From Boothiomyces macroporosus (Eukaryota; Chytridiomycota; Chytridiomycetes; Rhizophydiales; Terramycetaceae), in NCBI GenBank assembly GCA_027604185.1, contig JADGKB010000066.1, positions 17,301 through 81,300 on the forward strand: a DNA stretch of 64,000 bases, in the 5' to 3' direction. The position numbers and the translations under genes were made by a program. This document shows positions 22,271 to 32,725 of this stretch, one piece after another. The notes under the pieces are model-generated. The model was given only the letters and a program-made list of their open reading frames with translations. It was not told the DNA's origin and did not search any database. Each line of letters begins with the position of its first letter. Position 1 is the stretch's first letter.

Positions 22271-24733
22271 TTACAATACTAAAGCAACAAGGGAAACAAA
22301 GAACCCAAAGAATGAGATGGCAGATGCACCGCTGACAATAGGTCCACTTCCACCATAAGCTGGAGCAGTAGTGGCAACAGGAATATCAGTAGCGCATGGG
22401 GTTGCAGTTACTTGTGGAATGCTTTCTTCGCAAGGAGTGGTAGTAACAGCTGGTACTTTAGGAATATCTCCATTACCATAGCCAGCTGGAGTTGTAGGGG
22501 TGTTACCGTTTCCATTGGTAGCTGGAACTTTAGGAATATTGCCGTTTCCATAGCCAGTTGGTACTTTAGGAATATCGCCGCTTGGGGTATTGGTGTATAC
22601 TGGAGAAGGAGCAGATGGAGAGTTTCCATTGTAACCTGGGGCTGGGGAAGGAACCACTGGAGAGTCAGTGGTTGCAACAGTGGTTTCGCATGGAGTGGTG
22701 GTAGTTTGAACTTTAGGAGAGTCAGTGGTGGTTGCAACAGTGGTTTCGCATGGAGTAGTTTGAACCTTTGGAGAATCAGTGGTTGCAGCAGCAGTAGTTT
22801 CGCATGGAGTGGTGGTAGTTTGAACTTTAGGAGAGTCAGTGGTGGTTTCGCATGGAGTGGTGGTTGCAGCAGCAGTAGTATCGCATGGAGTAGTTTGAAC
22901 TTTTGGAGAATCAGTGGTGGTTGCAGCAGCAGTAGTGTCGCATGGAGTGGTGGTAGTTTGAACTTTAGGAGAGTCAGTGGTGGTTGCAGCAGCAGTAGTT
23001 TCGCATGGAGTGGTGGTAGTTTGAACTTTAGGAGAGTCAGTGGTGGTTACAGCAGCAGTAGTATCGCATGGAGTAGTGGTAGTTTGAACCTTTGGAGAGT
23101 CAGTGGTGGTTGCAGCAGCAGTAGTGTCGCATGGAGTGGTGGTAGTTTGAACCTTTGGAGAGTCAGTGGTGGTTGCAGCAGCAGTAGTGTCGCATGGAGT
23201 GGTGGTTGCAGCAGCAGTGGTGTCGCATGGAGTAGTGGTAGTTTGAACTGCAGGTGCTTGGGTAGTAGTAGTAATTACAACAGGAATATCAGAGGTAATA
23301 ACAGCGGTAGTAGTTGGTACAACAGTGGTGGTAGTTGCAACAGCTACAGTAGTTTGAGTGGTAGTTGCAACAGCGGTAGTCTTGATTCTGTTAATGGTAG
23401 TAGTTTCTGGTTTGGCTTTGCAGTTGGTCCACAAAGTCTTTTGGTAGGACCACAAGTTGTATTCTTCACGCAAGAGCAATTGTTTAGCATAGAGGTTGAT
23501 ATCAATTTCTTCGTAGAGTCTGATACCCAATTCATTGGTTTTGCAAAAGTTGAATGAACCAGTGTCAAATTCGAGGCCGATTTGGTTGTCCATTTCAACA
23601 CCGAGTTGGAAAGCATCTCCACCAAAGATGTGAGCACCAATATCAATTATAGGAATAAGGTGAGCAGCGACTTGAATTTGGTATTCCTTGTCATAAGTGT
23701 ATGGGTGAGCATTGTAGACACCAGGGGTAACAGCAGAGATGGTAGGCTTGCTAAGAAGACCATTGTCAGATTTAACAGTGAAATCGTAATTCATGGTGTA
23801 GTCAAATCCAAACTTAAGATGAGCAATTTCGTGTTCATAGTAAGAAATAGCAGCGTCAAGTTGAACTTCAGGTCCAACAGTGAATACTCCTGGAACACCA
23901 ATGTTCAAGAATGGAATGTCAAGCAAGTTCTTGCGGAATTCAATCTTTCCTGCAACGTTGATAAAGAGTTCTACATCCATGTTTACTTTAAAGTCACCAA
24001 ACAAGTCGATTTCATATGATTCAATGGCGAGAGCACTACCTTTGAAAACAGTGTGGATACCACTCTTTCCTGAAGCATAACATTCGGTACAGAAGAACTT
24101 GTTTGAGTTGGAGACAGCAAATTGAATTGGGGATTGAATTGCTTTGCCAGTGTTGGCGTCATAGTTGAATTCATAAGTGTGGACATCAGTGTTTTCCTTG
24201 GACCAGTTGAGCCAGTCCAAGAGACCTCTTTTGGAAACAGCAGGTGAACCTTTAGTTTGAACAACTTCCAAAGTAAAAGTGTCAACAACAGAAGCGACTG
24301 GGATAGGTTCAAAGTCAACAAGCATCTTGAGCCCTTCAACATCAATCTTCTTGACAGAGTATGAAGCCATACCATCATTTCCATGACATTTGTTTTCATG
24401 TGGAACCAACAAAGTCAAATCGCTGGTAGTTGACCATTCATCATGCGCTTCTTTCAGGTGAGCTGCATCATCGAAAACGATTTGAATTTCATTGTCAAGA
24501 CAAGTGATTTCTGATACATGTTCAAAGTTGGCAAGGTTGAGAGTTGGTTTAGTAGTTTTCATTGTCAATCCTGCAATTGCTGATTGCCCATTAGTTTCCG
24601 GAAGTTGGAAAGCAGCATTGATACTGGTCAAAGCTGTATAAGCGTCTCTAGGAACTGACACAGAGTTCATAACATTCAACTCAGAAACAGCGGCAACTGC
24701 CAATGCCAAGTATGAGATGGTTACAAACTTCAT
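22271..24733 (-). CDS. Secreted Thr-rich wall protein, probably GPI-anchored
   Basis: 820 residues, single exon. A signal peptide (MKFVTISYLALAVAAVS) precedes a globular region of about 430 residues, with LANFEHVSEITCLDNEIQIVF early and GVPGVFTVGPEVQLDAA later, which I think matches the fungal DUF7029/DUF7223 pair. The next 300 residues are repeats of about 20 residues rich in Thr, Ala and Ser with a recurring TTTPC(D/E)TT and TDSPKVQ, an expected O-mannosylated stalk. After a Gly/Asn/Pro repeat section, the end is a hydrophobic GPI-type tail (GASAISFFGFFVSLVALVL). It should be attached to the membrane or wall of the spore or thallus. Long antisense open frames across the repeats are shadows. 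Confidence 0.8.
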   Translation of the reverse strand: MKFVTISYLALAVAAVSELNVMNSVSVPRDAYTALTSINAAFQLPETNGQSAIAGLTMKTTKPTLNLANFEHVSEITCLDNEIQIVFDDAAHLKEAHDEWSTTSDLTLLVPHENKCHGNDGMASYSVKKIDVEGLKMLVDFEPIPVASVVDTFTLEVVQTKGSPAVSKRGLLDWLNWSKENTDVHTYEFNYDANTGKAIQSPIQFAVSNSNKFFCTECYASGKSGIHTVFKGSALAIESYEIDLFGDFKVNMDVELFINVAGKIEFRKNLLDIPFLNIGVPGVFTVGPEVQLDAAISYYEHEIAHLKFGFDYTMNYDFTVKSDNGLLSKPTISAVTPGVYNAHPYTYDKEYQIQVAAHLIPIIDIGAHIFGGDAFQLGVEMDNQIGLEFDTGSFNFCKTNELGIRLYEEIDINLYAKQLLLREEYNLWSYQKTLWTNCKAKPETTTINRIKTTAVATTTQTTVAVATTTTVVPTTTAVITSDIPVVITTTTQAPAVQTTTTPCDTTAAATTTPCDTTAAATTTDSPKVQTTTTPCDTTAAATTTDSPKVQTTTTPCDTTAAVTTTDSPKVQTTTTPCETTAAATTTDSPKVQTTTTPCDTTAAATTTDSPKVQTTPCDTTAAATTTPCETTTDSPKVQTTTTPCETTAAATTDSPKVQTTPCETTVATTTDSPKVQTTTTPCETTVATTDSPVVPSPAPGYNGNSPSAPSPVYTNTPSGDIPKVPTGYGNGNIPKVPATNGNGNTPTTPAGYGNGDIPKVPAVTTTPCEESIPQVTATPCATDIPVATTAPAYGGSGPIVSGASAISFFGFFVSLVALVL

Positions 24734-25628
24734 CTTTCTAATTGGTGATTCATCCGTTCATTTTCCTATTTATAATCTTCTGGAACGTGAAAGCGGTGTT
24801 TCTGTCGATCAAAGCGCAGACGACCGAACCTAAATTTGGCATCCAAAGGCGTGGAACAAGAGACCCAAAAAATAAAATAAAGAATTGGAGGAAAAGAAAC
24901 TGTCATTTGCGGATAAAAATGAAAACTTGAATGGTGATTATTTTTTTGAATGTATAGAGAGGTTGAAGCCAAATTCTCGAGTGGGTATCATTCGTTGAGC
25001 GTTTGGAAGGACAGTGTTACCGCTCGGGGACCTGATTAATCACACAAAGAGAAAACTTAAGGGTATGAAGAAAATGGAGATTTGAACACAAAATGAAAGA
25101 TGAGCAATTAACCCGGACTGGATTCAGGCCGAGATGCATACATGTCCTACTTTTTGATATTATCGAATAATACTGTATTCATGACAAACCTCGAAGTTCC
25201 CTTGAAAATGATTTGAAATTGGTCAAACGACAGCTTGTAGCGATTCTAATCGGTATAGCAGATTTCATGTCTGATGTTTGAATTGGCAAAACAGTTGGAC
25301 TACATGAATGGGTAGTCAATGGGCTCAGTGGACTGTCAAAAGCAGTGCTCACCTGCTTTATGTTGCACAGGTTGGCAAGATTGGCGAAACAGTTGAATCT
25401 AAAGACTTTTTCTTTTGGTGTGTGATTGTAAGGATAATTTATGAGGAGAATAATTGTTGGGATCAAATAGTGTTAGAAACTATACCGTTGTTCAATTATA
25501 CAGATGATTAATATATAGATAGAAGGAAACCCTCGCTGTAAGTTAACCAGATAGCTGTGATTCAGAAATTCAATTCTGGTGAATACTCTAATCAAATATT
25601 TAAAAAGGAATTCAAGTTACAAATATAT
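24734..25628. other. Intergenic spacer between the two Thr-rich protein genes
   Basis: The promoter of the 820-residue wall protein lies here, and downstream sequence of a region with no recognisable gene. Short open frames on both strands show no family features. I see no repeats beyond A/T runs. Confidence 0.4.
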
Positions 25629-27431
25629 TTAGTAGTAATAACCGTGGTGAGCTGCAGTTGTTGTAACTGGAACAGTAGTAGTTGGGGCAACTGTAGTAGT
25701 GATCTTTGGGATATCAGTGGTTACAGGAGCAGTGGTGGTTGTAGGTGGAGCAGTGGTAATTACTGGCTTTTTGTAACCATCAGTAGTGGTTGGATTTGCA
25801 GTTGTAGTAGCTTGAGCAGCAGTAGTGGTTGGATTTGCAGTGGTAGTTGCTTGAGCAGCAGTGGTGGTTGGATTTGCAGTTGTAGTAGCTTGAGCAGCAG
25901 TGGTGGTTGCTTGTACTGTAGTAGGTGCAGCAGTAGTAGTAGATGGAACAGTGGTGGTAGCTGGAATGGTAGGAACGGTTTTAATTTTACCGCTGTCGGT
26001 GGTAGTGGAAGGAGGGATTGTTGGAACTTTTGGTTTGGCACAGTTGGTCCATAAATTGGTGTGGAAGGTAAAGACATTGAATGTTTGCTTGGATGACAGT
26101 TCCTTGGCATACAAGTTGATGTCTGTCTGTTCGAATAAAGCAACATTGAGGCCATTGGTAGGGCAGAAACGGAAGGCTCCAGTATCAAATTCGAAGCCAA
26201 GCTGGTTATCAAACTCAACTCCAAGTTGAACTGCATTCAATGTGAGCACTTTGAGGGAAAGGTCAATAATTGGAATCAAATGAGCAGCAATCTTAACTTG
26301 AATATCCTTGGACATCTTGAATGGATGTTCATGGAAGGTAGACTTTGCAACTGAAGTGATGGTTGGCTTTCCAAAGAGACCATTGTTGGAAGCAATAGTG
26401 AATTGCATTGGAAGATCATAGTCAAATCCAAAAGAAAATTCAATATCTTCAGTGACATCGTAAGAGACAGCAGCATCGAGTTGAACTTCTGGGCCAAAGG
26501 TGAAAAGACCAGGAACACCAACTGCAGTGAATTGATATCCAAACAGGTTTCTTCTGTATTCAAAGTGGCCGGATTTGATGGTCATGTCCATATCAAGGTT
26601 AGTCTTGACTTCTCCAAACAAGTCCAATTCATAAGATTCGATTTTAAGGAAAATCCCCTTTACAGTCGCATGAATACCAGCAGATCCCATACCGAAGCAG
26701 TTGACACAGTCTACTTCAGCAAATTGGTTGGATAGGAATTGGATTCTCTGTTGAACAGCAGTTTGGGTAGCTGGGTTGTAGTTGAGATCGTATTCCTTTG
26801 AGAAACCAGCATCTTTTGACCAAGTTAAGGCATCTTTGATAGAGTCGCCAATCTTCTTGAAAGGAGCAGCAATAGTATCCCAAAAGTTTCTCTTTGTAAG
26901 AGTTCCAGTGTTGTTTTTGGATTGGATAACTTCCAAAGTGTAGTTTTGCATAAGAGTATTGATATCCAATGGAAGGAAATCAATGTTCAAAGTCAATCCA
27001 TGGACGGAGAGTTTGGATACGTGGTAAGTGCTAACGCCATTGGTGCCATGGCATTGAGTTTCGTGGGAAAGGAAAAGGGCAAGATCTGCAGTGTTGGACC
27101 ATTCATTGAATGCTTCTTGAATGTGTGCATCATCGTCAAACTTTACTTGGATTTCATCTGGAAGACAAGATACTCCGACAATGTGTGGAAAGTTGGCAAG
27201 ATTGACAGTTGGTCTGGTGGTTTCGATATTCATACCGGCAACAGCAACATGGTCGGATGCAGCTGGCAGCTTGTAAGCAGCCTTGATAGTAGTATGTGCA
27301 GTATAGTCGGTTCTTGGAACTGGGATAGTGTCAAGTACGGCAACTGGCTTTTCTTGTGCCTTGTAAGAATTTTTACATTTGGATTTTGAATATACGGACA
27401 ATACCAAAGTTGAGACAACCAAAAAGTTCAT
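25629..27431 (-). CDS. Secreted Thr-rich wall protein, paralogue of the 22.3-24.7 kb gene
   Basis: 600 residues, single exon. The signal peptide, the globular region (LANFPHIVGVSCLPDEIQVKF; GVPGLFTFGPEVQLDAAVSY) and the cysteine positions follow its neighbour, so the two arose by duplication. The stalk is shorter, with three TTTAAQATTTANP units in a Thr/Ala/Pro-rich stretch. Unlike the neighbour it ends in HHGYYY with no GPI signal, so it is probably released or bound to the wall by other means. Both genes point the same way. Confidence 0.78.
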   Translation of the reverse strand: MNFLVVSTLVLSVYSKSKCKNSYKAQEKPVAVLDTIPVPRTDYTAHTTIKAAYKLPAASDHVAVAGMNIETTRPTVNLANFPHIVGVSCLPDEIQVKFDDDAHIQEAFNEWSNTADLALFLSHETQCHGTNGVSTYHVSKLSVHGLTLNIDFLPLDINTLMQNYTLEVIQSKNNTGTLTKRNFWDTIAAPFKKIGDSIKDALTWSKDAGFSKEYDLNYNPATQTAVQQRIQFLSNQFAEVDCVNCFGMGSAGIHATVKGIFLKIESYELDLFGEVKTNLDMDMTIKSGHFEYRRNLFGYQFTAVGVPGLFTFGPEVQLDAAVSYDVTEDIEFSFGFDYDLPMQFTIASNNGLFGKPTITSVAKSTFHEHPFKMSKDIQVKIAAHLIPIIDLSLKVLTLNAVQLGVEFDNQLGFEFDTGAFRFCPTNGLNVALFEQTDINLYAKELSSKQTFNVFTFHTNLWTNCAKPKVPTIPPSTTTDSGKIKTVPTIPATTTVPSTTTAAPTTVQATTTAAQATTTANPTTTAAQATTTANPTTTAAQATTTANPTTTDGYKKPVITTAPPTTTTAPVTTDIPKITTTVAPTTTVPVTTTAAHHGYYY

Positions 27432-28669
27432 CTTTCTATTTTAAGTTTGTTGGTGCAAATATGCCCACAGTTTTATATGTTTGAATACATTTTCGACTGC
27501 GGTAGCCGTTTCTATATTTGGAACGTAAAGTCACTGTTCCGAAAACGAGATTTACGGATTTCATAGTAAAGTCTAGCAAAAAAAATGGACCGCGTAGCAA
27601 TCAAGTTCAAAATCAGAGACGAAATTTGTTTTTCTTTATTCGAACACTATTCTTGCTGATTCTATTCCTATTTTTCTCTCTTGGAGTGTGCCTCCATTTG
27701 AGCGCCATGTTTCATTTGGGGGGAGAAAACGTGACTTTAGGACACAACAGAAAAACCACAGATGGTGATTATTCAATTCTATTTAACCCATGCGAACGCG
27801 GTATTGGTACTTGCAAGCACTCAACTTTTAGCTCATTGATCTTTATTTATTTCAATGATGTTTGGATGTTACCGATATTTTGATTTTTGATAACAGTTGG
27901 AGATGAGCCTTTAGTTTCACCGCTATATTTTGCCTAAAAAGTTAACGGAAAGGAGGTAACAGACATTGTCATTAGAGCGCCAGGTCAAATGTCAGACGCT
28001 TGGCATTACTCTCTAATTTACTCATAAGTTCATCGCGCTCTCAACTCGGTAACAAGCTTCTTTAGATTGGATGGCCACCATCAAAGAATATTTAAAGCGT
28101 CTGTTGAAATGTGTGACCCTATTCTAAATAAACACAAGGTCAGTTTATTCGAAGCATGTGTTTTCCTCATAGTACAAGAAAAGAGTGCTAATCGGCCGGT
28201 GCAATCCAATACTTTCAAGCTATATGAGGGACTTAAAAGGACTATGCTGCAGCACTTGAAGATGATCCCTCAATCATAGTTCTATTGATTTCATGAGCGC
28301 ATCCTTGTGTGGCATCAAAACAAAGAGATAATTTACTGAAAAAAAGTACAATTGAAAGGATTTAATGCACAGTTCTACAGCAGTTTGCACTAAATTTCCC
28401 CACTACAGTTCGATTATTCTGCCTACTCTGCGAAAAATACAATAAAAAAGGACACCTAGATTGACAAGTACTGTTTCAATGAATCAACTCAGCTCGTTAC
28501 TCGTAGTATGGAATTAAAACTCATGTCTGTTTAATCACCATAGCCAGTGTGGCTGTGAAATGGTTGGTTCTGAAACAAATTTTTACCAAATTGAGAGCAG
28601 GACAGCCATTCACTTCTAAAATGAGAAGACCCTGTTTATCCCTACGAGGCCGAATTTTTTTTGTGAAAA
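27432..28669. other. Long intergenic region with one unexplained open frame
   Basis: Most of this region shows nothing. A plus-strand frame runs through about 28030-28279 and ends TAG/TGA-clean at 28279 (HHQRIFKASVEMCDPILNK...), without a good ATG at its start. It could be the last exon of a gene whose earlier exons I could not assemble, since splice-like GTAACA...ATTAG (27956-27975) lies upstream. No family is recognised. Confidence 0.25.
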
Positions 28670-30283
28670 ATGATATGCTGGCTGCCCAAGGAGATGCAGG
28701 ATATGATTGTCAGTCGCCTGGATGGAGATGCCATAATTAATCTGTCATTTGCAAACAAGTACTACTACCAGCTACTGGGACCTATTCGAAGCGTATTAGA
28801 AATTATCCCAAACTCCTGGCCAATACTGGATTTAACCTTTGGAGATATGGAGTATTTTGATTTGTGTTTTGAGCAACTAAAGCAGCTGAAAGGATGCAGA
28901 TTCAAGTTCAGACACATCCAAATTTCGTCAGTGGAATTCAATTATCTTTCAAACTACCTTCCACCAACCCAAACCATGACTTTGGACTTTTCGAACGAAC
29001 CAATTCACTATATTCGTTATAAAGAACTGGAGTGTGCAGATTATTCAAAGATCACAACATTAGAAGTATCCACAGAGTGCAAAGGCGTGGATAAACTCTT
29101 TCCGTACTTGGGGAAAATGAAAAAATTGGATACGCTAGTAGTGAATTCTGGGAATAAGATGGATAATTTAGTAGATTGGAGCTGTATGTTTGAAAATATT
29201 CCCTCTTCAACCCTAAGACAGTTGGAGATTTACTCAAACAGCGCATGTCTAGAGTCATTTTGTACACTATGCAGTCAACTAGGAAATACAAATATTGAAT
29301 CAATAACCATTCACCAGAGCAAATTCAGTGATTCTCACCTGATTGCTTTGTCTGACATTCTTTCTAAATGCAAATTACAGGAATTGATACTGGAAGAAAC
29401 GAACCTCACGGATTTTGGTATAACCGCTCTTGCTAGCGTAATATCTTTTTCGAATCTTTCAAAATTAGTTGTACGAGGGTTGAATATTACTGTAGATGGG
29501 CTTCGAGCGATTTCAAACGGGATCAGAGGCTCAACTTTAAAGACTCTTGATATTTACAGTGATAAAATTAAAATTGGTGATTGGCATCACTTGTACGAAC
29601 ACTTGGAAAGTACTTTGATCGAATCTGTAGGCATTTATTTCCTGGATGCAAAGGCAAGCGATGCACTTGTTAAAGTACTCCCCAAATCAAATTTAACACA
29701 TCTAGTGATTCCCGCAGATACCCCTAATATTGAAAAATTATTGATTGCTTCTAGTAACTCAAAAATCCTGGGAATTCAAATATGTATCAAATTCAATCAT
29801 GAAGCAATCATGAAAACAGTAGAGCGACATTTGAAATATATCACTGCCGATACGCTTTATATTGACTACTATAATAGCAGATATCCATCATCTTCCAGAT
29901 TGTTTAGTGAAATCGAAAAGTCGCAAATTAGATATTTAACGCTATCGAATGTTACTTTTAATCACCAATTAATGTTGAATATTTCGAATCAGCTACCAAA
30001 CTCAAACCTTTTGTCATTGACACTGACTGCAACAAACTTGGATGACGAGCTACTACGACTGTTATCCAATGGCGTGATGAACTCTGAATTAAGATATATT
30101 GATCTGTCCAGCAACCGCGATATCACAAGTAGAGGGATTATATACTTTGTTGGTATAGTCAGATACTCTACAAAGCTCACTAAACTGGACTTTAGATCAA
30201 TACTAGACATTGACGAAATTCCAGGGTTGAGGAAGTTCTTAAAAAAGGCGCTGGGATCTACGTCCTTTAGAATTCTGCTTTGA
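28670..30283 (+). CDS. F-box/LRR protein
   Basis: 537 residues, single exon. The N-terminus is F-box-like (LPKEMQDMIVSRLDGDAIINLSFANKYYY). The rest is leucine-rich repeats of the RI/SCF type, with units such as LSKLVVRGLNITVDGLRAIS and LRYIDLSSNRDITSRGI, and it ends in a short helix plus strand. SCF adaptor with unknown substrate. It belongs to a local paralogue family at 32.7, 34.7, 39.5, 41.5, 43.4 and 47.7 kb, but is one of the more divergent members. It converges with the 7TM gene at 30306 (22 nt between stops). Confidence 0.75.
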   Translation: MICWLPKEMQDMIVSRLDGDAIINLSFANKYYYQLLGPIRSVLEIIPNSWPILDLTFGDMEYFDLCFEQLKQLKGCRFKFRHIQISSVEFNYLSNYLPPTQTMTLDFSNEPIHYIRYKELECADYSKITTLEVSTECKGVDKLFPYLGKMKKLDTLVVNSGNKMDNLVDWSCMFENIPSSTLRQLEIYSNSACLESFCTLCSQLGNTNIESITIHQSKFSDSHLIALSDILSKCKLQELILEETNLTDFGITALASVISFSNLSKLVVRGLNITVDGLRAISNGIRGSTLKTLDIYSDKIKIGDWHHLYEHLESTLIESVGIYFLDAKASDALVKVLPKSNLTHLVIPADTPNIEKLLIASSNSKILGIQICIKFNHEAIMKTVERHLKYITADTLYIDYYNSRYPSSSRLFSEIEKSQIRYLTLSNVTFNHQLMLNISNQLPNSNLLSLTLTATNLDDELLRLLSNGVMNSELRYIDLSSNRDITSRGIIYFVGIVRYSTKLTKLDFRSILDIDEIPGLRKFLKKALGSTSFRILL

Positions 30284-30305
30284 AAAAATAAATCGTAATC
30301 TTTAT

Positions 30306-31333
30306 CTAATAGTAATAAATCAAATATTCAAAATCATCAATGTCATTGTTGTCTGCCAGAGTAGCCGTTGTCGGTACATTACTTACTGGGGAATCTCCAA
30401 GGACAATAGGTGAATGGGCTTGGTTTCGAGAGGCTACTCTAGTTGGTATAACAATATCACTCTGAATTGTATGTTTGGGAGTACTTTCGCCTTTCCGCAA
30501 CATTGTCTGTTCTATGATAGCCTTAGTAGTCACATAGCTATGCTTTAAAAAAGAGTGCAACTGAATCGAATACACTGTCAGCGGCAGGAAATTGACCACC
30601 CGGGTAATATGATTGAGATGGCCATTCTGGTACCATACCATAGTTCCAAAAATAACAGTAACCATGTAAAGTCCAAATAGCTGGATGAAATCAAATATTT
30701 GGCTTTTGAATATCCGATATTTTAGAATATCCGATAATCGTTTTCCAAGTTTATCGTCGACTGCATTGAAAAAGATCAACCCGCTGCATGTAAAGAATAT
30801 GGCTTCTAAAAACTGTCCAATTGCGAGGTAGAACAGGATATACTTGTATAGCGGGTGTCTTTCAAAATCCAATACGTTCTGCATGCAAATATCAAGTCCA
30901 ACTACTAACCCATATATGGAAGCAACTCCTTTCAAAACAATCGTTAGCGTAAACAACACCCCAAGAATCAAATGGACTTTGGAAAATTGCTAAGTCAATT
31001 CAAACTTACCGCATAGAATATCCTTATACGAATCATATCCATCAGTGCTATGCCAAAACTAGTCCAGTAAAACAGGAAAAAGTTTAGCATCAATAGGTAT
31101 CCGAAAAAAGTACTGGAAATTCCGTAAGGATTAGCCAGAAAGTCCAACAGCATGAATTGAAATAGATAGAACAAGGCAAGACACACCCAAGTGGCAGTTG
31201 CAGCCCTCCAAATAGCAGTCTTGTATGCGGTTGAAGATTTTGACATCAAGAGATACAGAGATCGCATAATATCCCATAGTGCCATTCCTAAAAATATCCC
31301 AGCTGGCGTGCAGAATGCATTATATTGTCTCAT
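30306..31333 (-). CDS. Orphan seven-helix membrane protein
   Basis: One 20-nt intron (30990-31009) gives 335 residues. Seven hydrophobic helices can be counted, followed by a cytosolic Thr/Ser-rich tail of about 70 residues ending in EYLIYYY. The architecture is GPCR-like (N-terminus short and outside), but I see no DRY, NPxxY or other class motif. It belongs to the same loose group as the 7TM genes at 46.7 and 50.1 kb. Chytrids have expanded orphan 7TM families, so a sensing role is possible but not shown. Confidence 0.65.
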
Positions 31334-31763
31334 TAAGGATTGGTAAAATTTTGTGCGATTTATAGTTCATTTGTGTAACCTGATTGTTTCATTCAAGGGA
31401 ACTCAACAATGCTGAATACAAATGAAGCGCTTATTCCGTGGCGAAATAATGATGGATACGTTTCCTTTTTGAGATTGGCATACCATATTCACCAAGAGCG
31501 GTTGAATAACATCAAGTTGCTCTATTGATTATGATTGCCAACCCGATTTGGAAAGCCCCAAGAAAACAATATTGCGTGTGGTTCAGTGACCCTTTTTTAA
31601 ACCCTTTCAGATTTATCGGAATATAAAAAGCTTTCGAGGGAAAGTTTATTCCTCTACGTAATTCACAAAGTCATCGTCATTGGGCGGTAGTGGGCAAGTA
31701 ATTGGCTAAATGAGTGACATAGGTATAGTGCCCGTTGTTTCTCCAAGAATCAATATAGGATTT
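31334..31763. other. Intergenic spacer
   Basis: Upstream of the 7TM gene and downstream of the PAN-type gene, both minus strand. I see no gene or repeat in it. Confidence 0.4.
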
Positions 31764-32635
31764 TTATTGTCGTTTCAATTGCTTGATGTCCAGCAAAGGT
31801 GGTTGATATTTATCATTGTCTGTAACTGCCGAAAGTGCTTTTGGAGACTGCGGAACTGCATCATCAAACTCTGTAAAGTGCCTATTAGGATCTGTGCCGA
31901 CTATTATTGGAGGCATCACGTCACTGAATGCTATTGAAGGATTTCTATTGATTTGCTGATGCTCTGGTGGACTCCATGCCAATGGCTTGCTATTCAATGG
32001 ACTTTTTGTCATTTGCTTTATCCTCTGTCTGTATTTGAACAATACTATTCCCAAAATTAAAATTATGGCTGCGCTTGCAATAACCACTCCAATCAGGATT
32101 CCAGTTCTTGCTGAGGTAGCTGAACCAGTGTTGGACATTGAACTAATGTCGCTTGGATTGTTGGAAACCGTTGCAATTGGACTAAATTAACACAGAATTA
32201 CTTTATCACAGTGGTTGTTGCTTGATTGCTAGAATTAGAAGATTAACTTGCCTTTTACACAAATAGTCGGACCCTTGAATGAAGCAGTCAGGGCCATTCC
32301 TAGATAAACTCAACCCACAAGCAAATGCAACCCCGTTATTAACAGTGTTATTTGTGCTAATGGTATCGGAATATACCTTTTTGGAAAACAAGTTGCAAGT
32401 AAAGATACTGGAATCATAGCTGAAATGGGTGCAAAGTGAATTATTCAGACAGCTGTTTCCACATCCAGTGTTTCCTTCTTGGATACGCTGAATTATTTGG
32501 CCTGTTGGAAAGTCACAAAAATTTGTGTACAAGGCATCACCGTCCCTGAGTTAATGGTAGTTACTGGGTCATCTTGAATCCTTGGTAGTTTATTTGGCCA
32601 TAAATACCTGCTATGAATATGCTTGGCTTTAGCAT
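31764..32635 (-). CDS. PAN/Apple-like single-pass membrane protein
   Basis: Three introns (32546-32564, 32229-32251, 32182-32201; 19, 23, 20 nt) give 269 residues. The second is GC-AG (donor GCAAGT); with a GT donor 4 nt further in, the frame fails, while the GC donor gives an open Thr-rich stretch. The N-terminus is hydrophobic (MLKPSIFIAGIYG). The outer part has a Cys pattern of PAN/Apple modules (TGCGNSCLNNSLCTHFSYD...CNLFSKK). A single TM helix (GILIGVVIASAAIILILGIVLF) and a basic-start cytosolic tail of about 100 residues follow. Such proteins bind sugars or proteins at the surface. Confidence 0.62.
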
Positions 32636-32725
32636 TTAGTAAAGAATCTCAATTAGGCGCAGTGGGCTGATGAACCATCTAAAAGGAAAGGTGATAGAAA
32701 TGGTTTATTGCTAAAATAATGTGGT

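Noticed and set aside
22412..23557. Long plus-strand open frame of 381 codons rich in Trp, Gly and Ser
   Set aside because: It is the antisense of the Thr-rich repeats of the wall protein on the minus strand; the repeated ACN codons leave the reverse frame open.
25557..26054. Plus-strand Ser/Cys/Gly-rich frame
   Set aside because: Antisense shadow of the Thr-rich stalk of the 25.6-27.4 kb gene.
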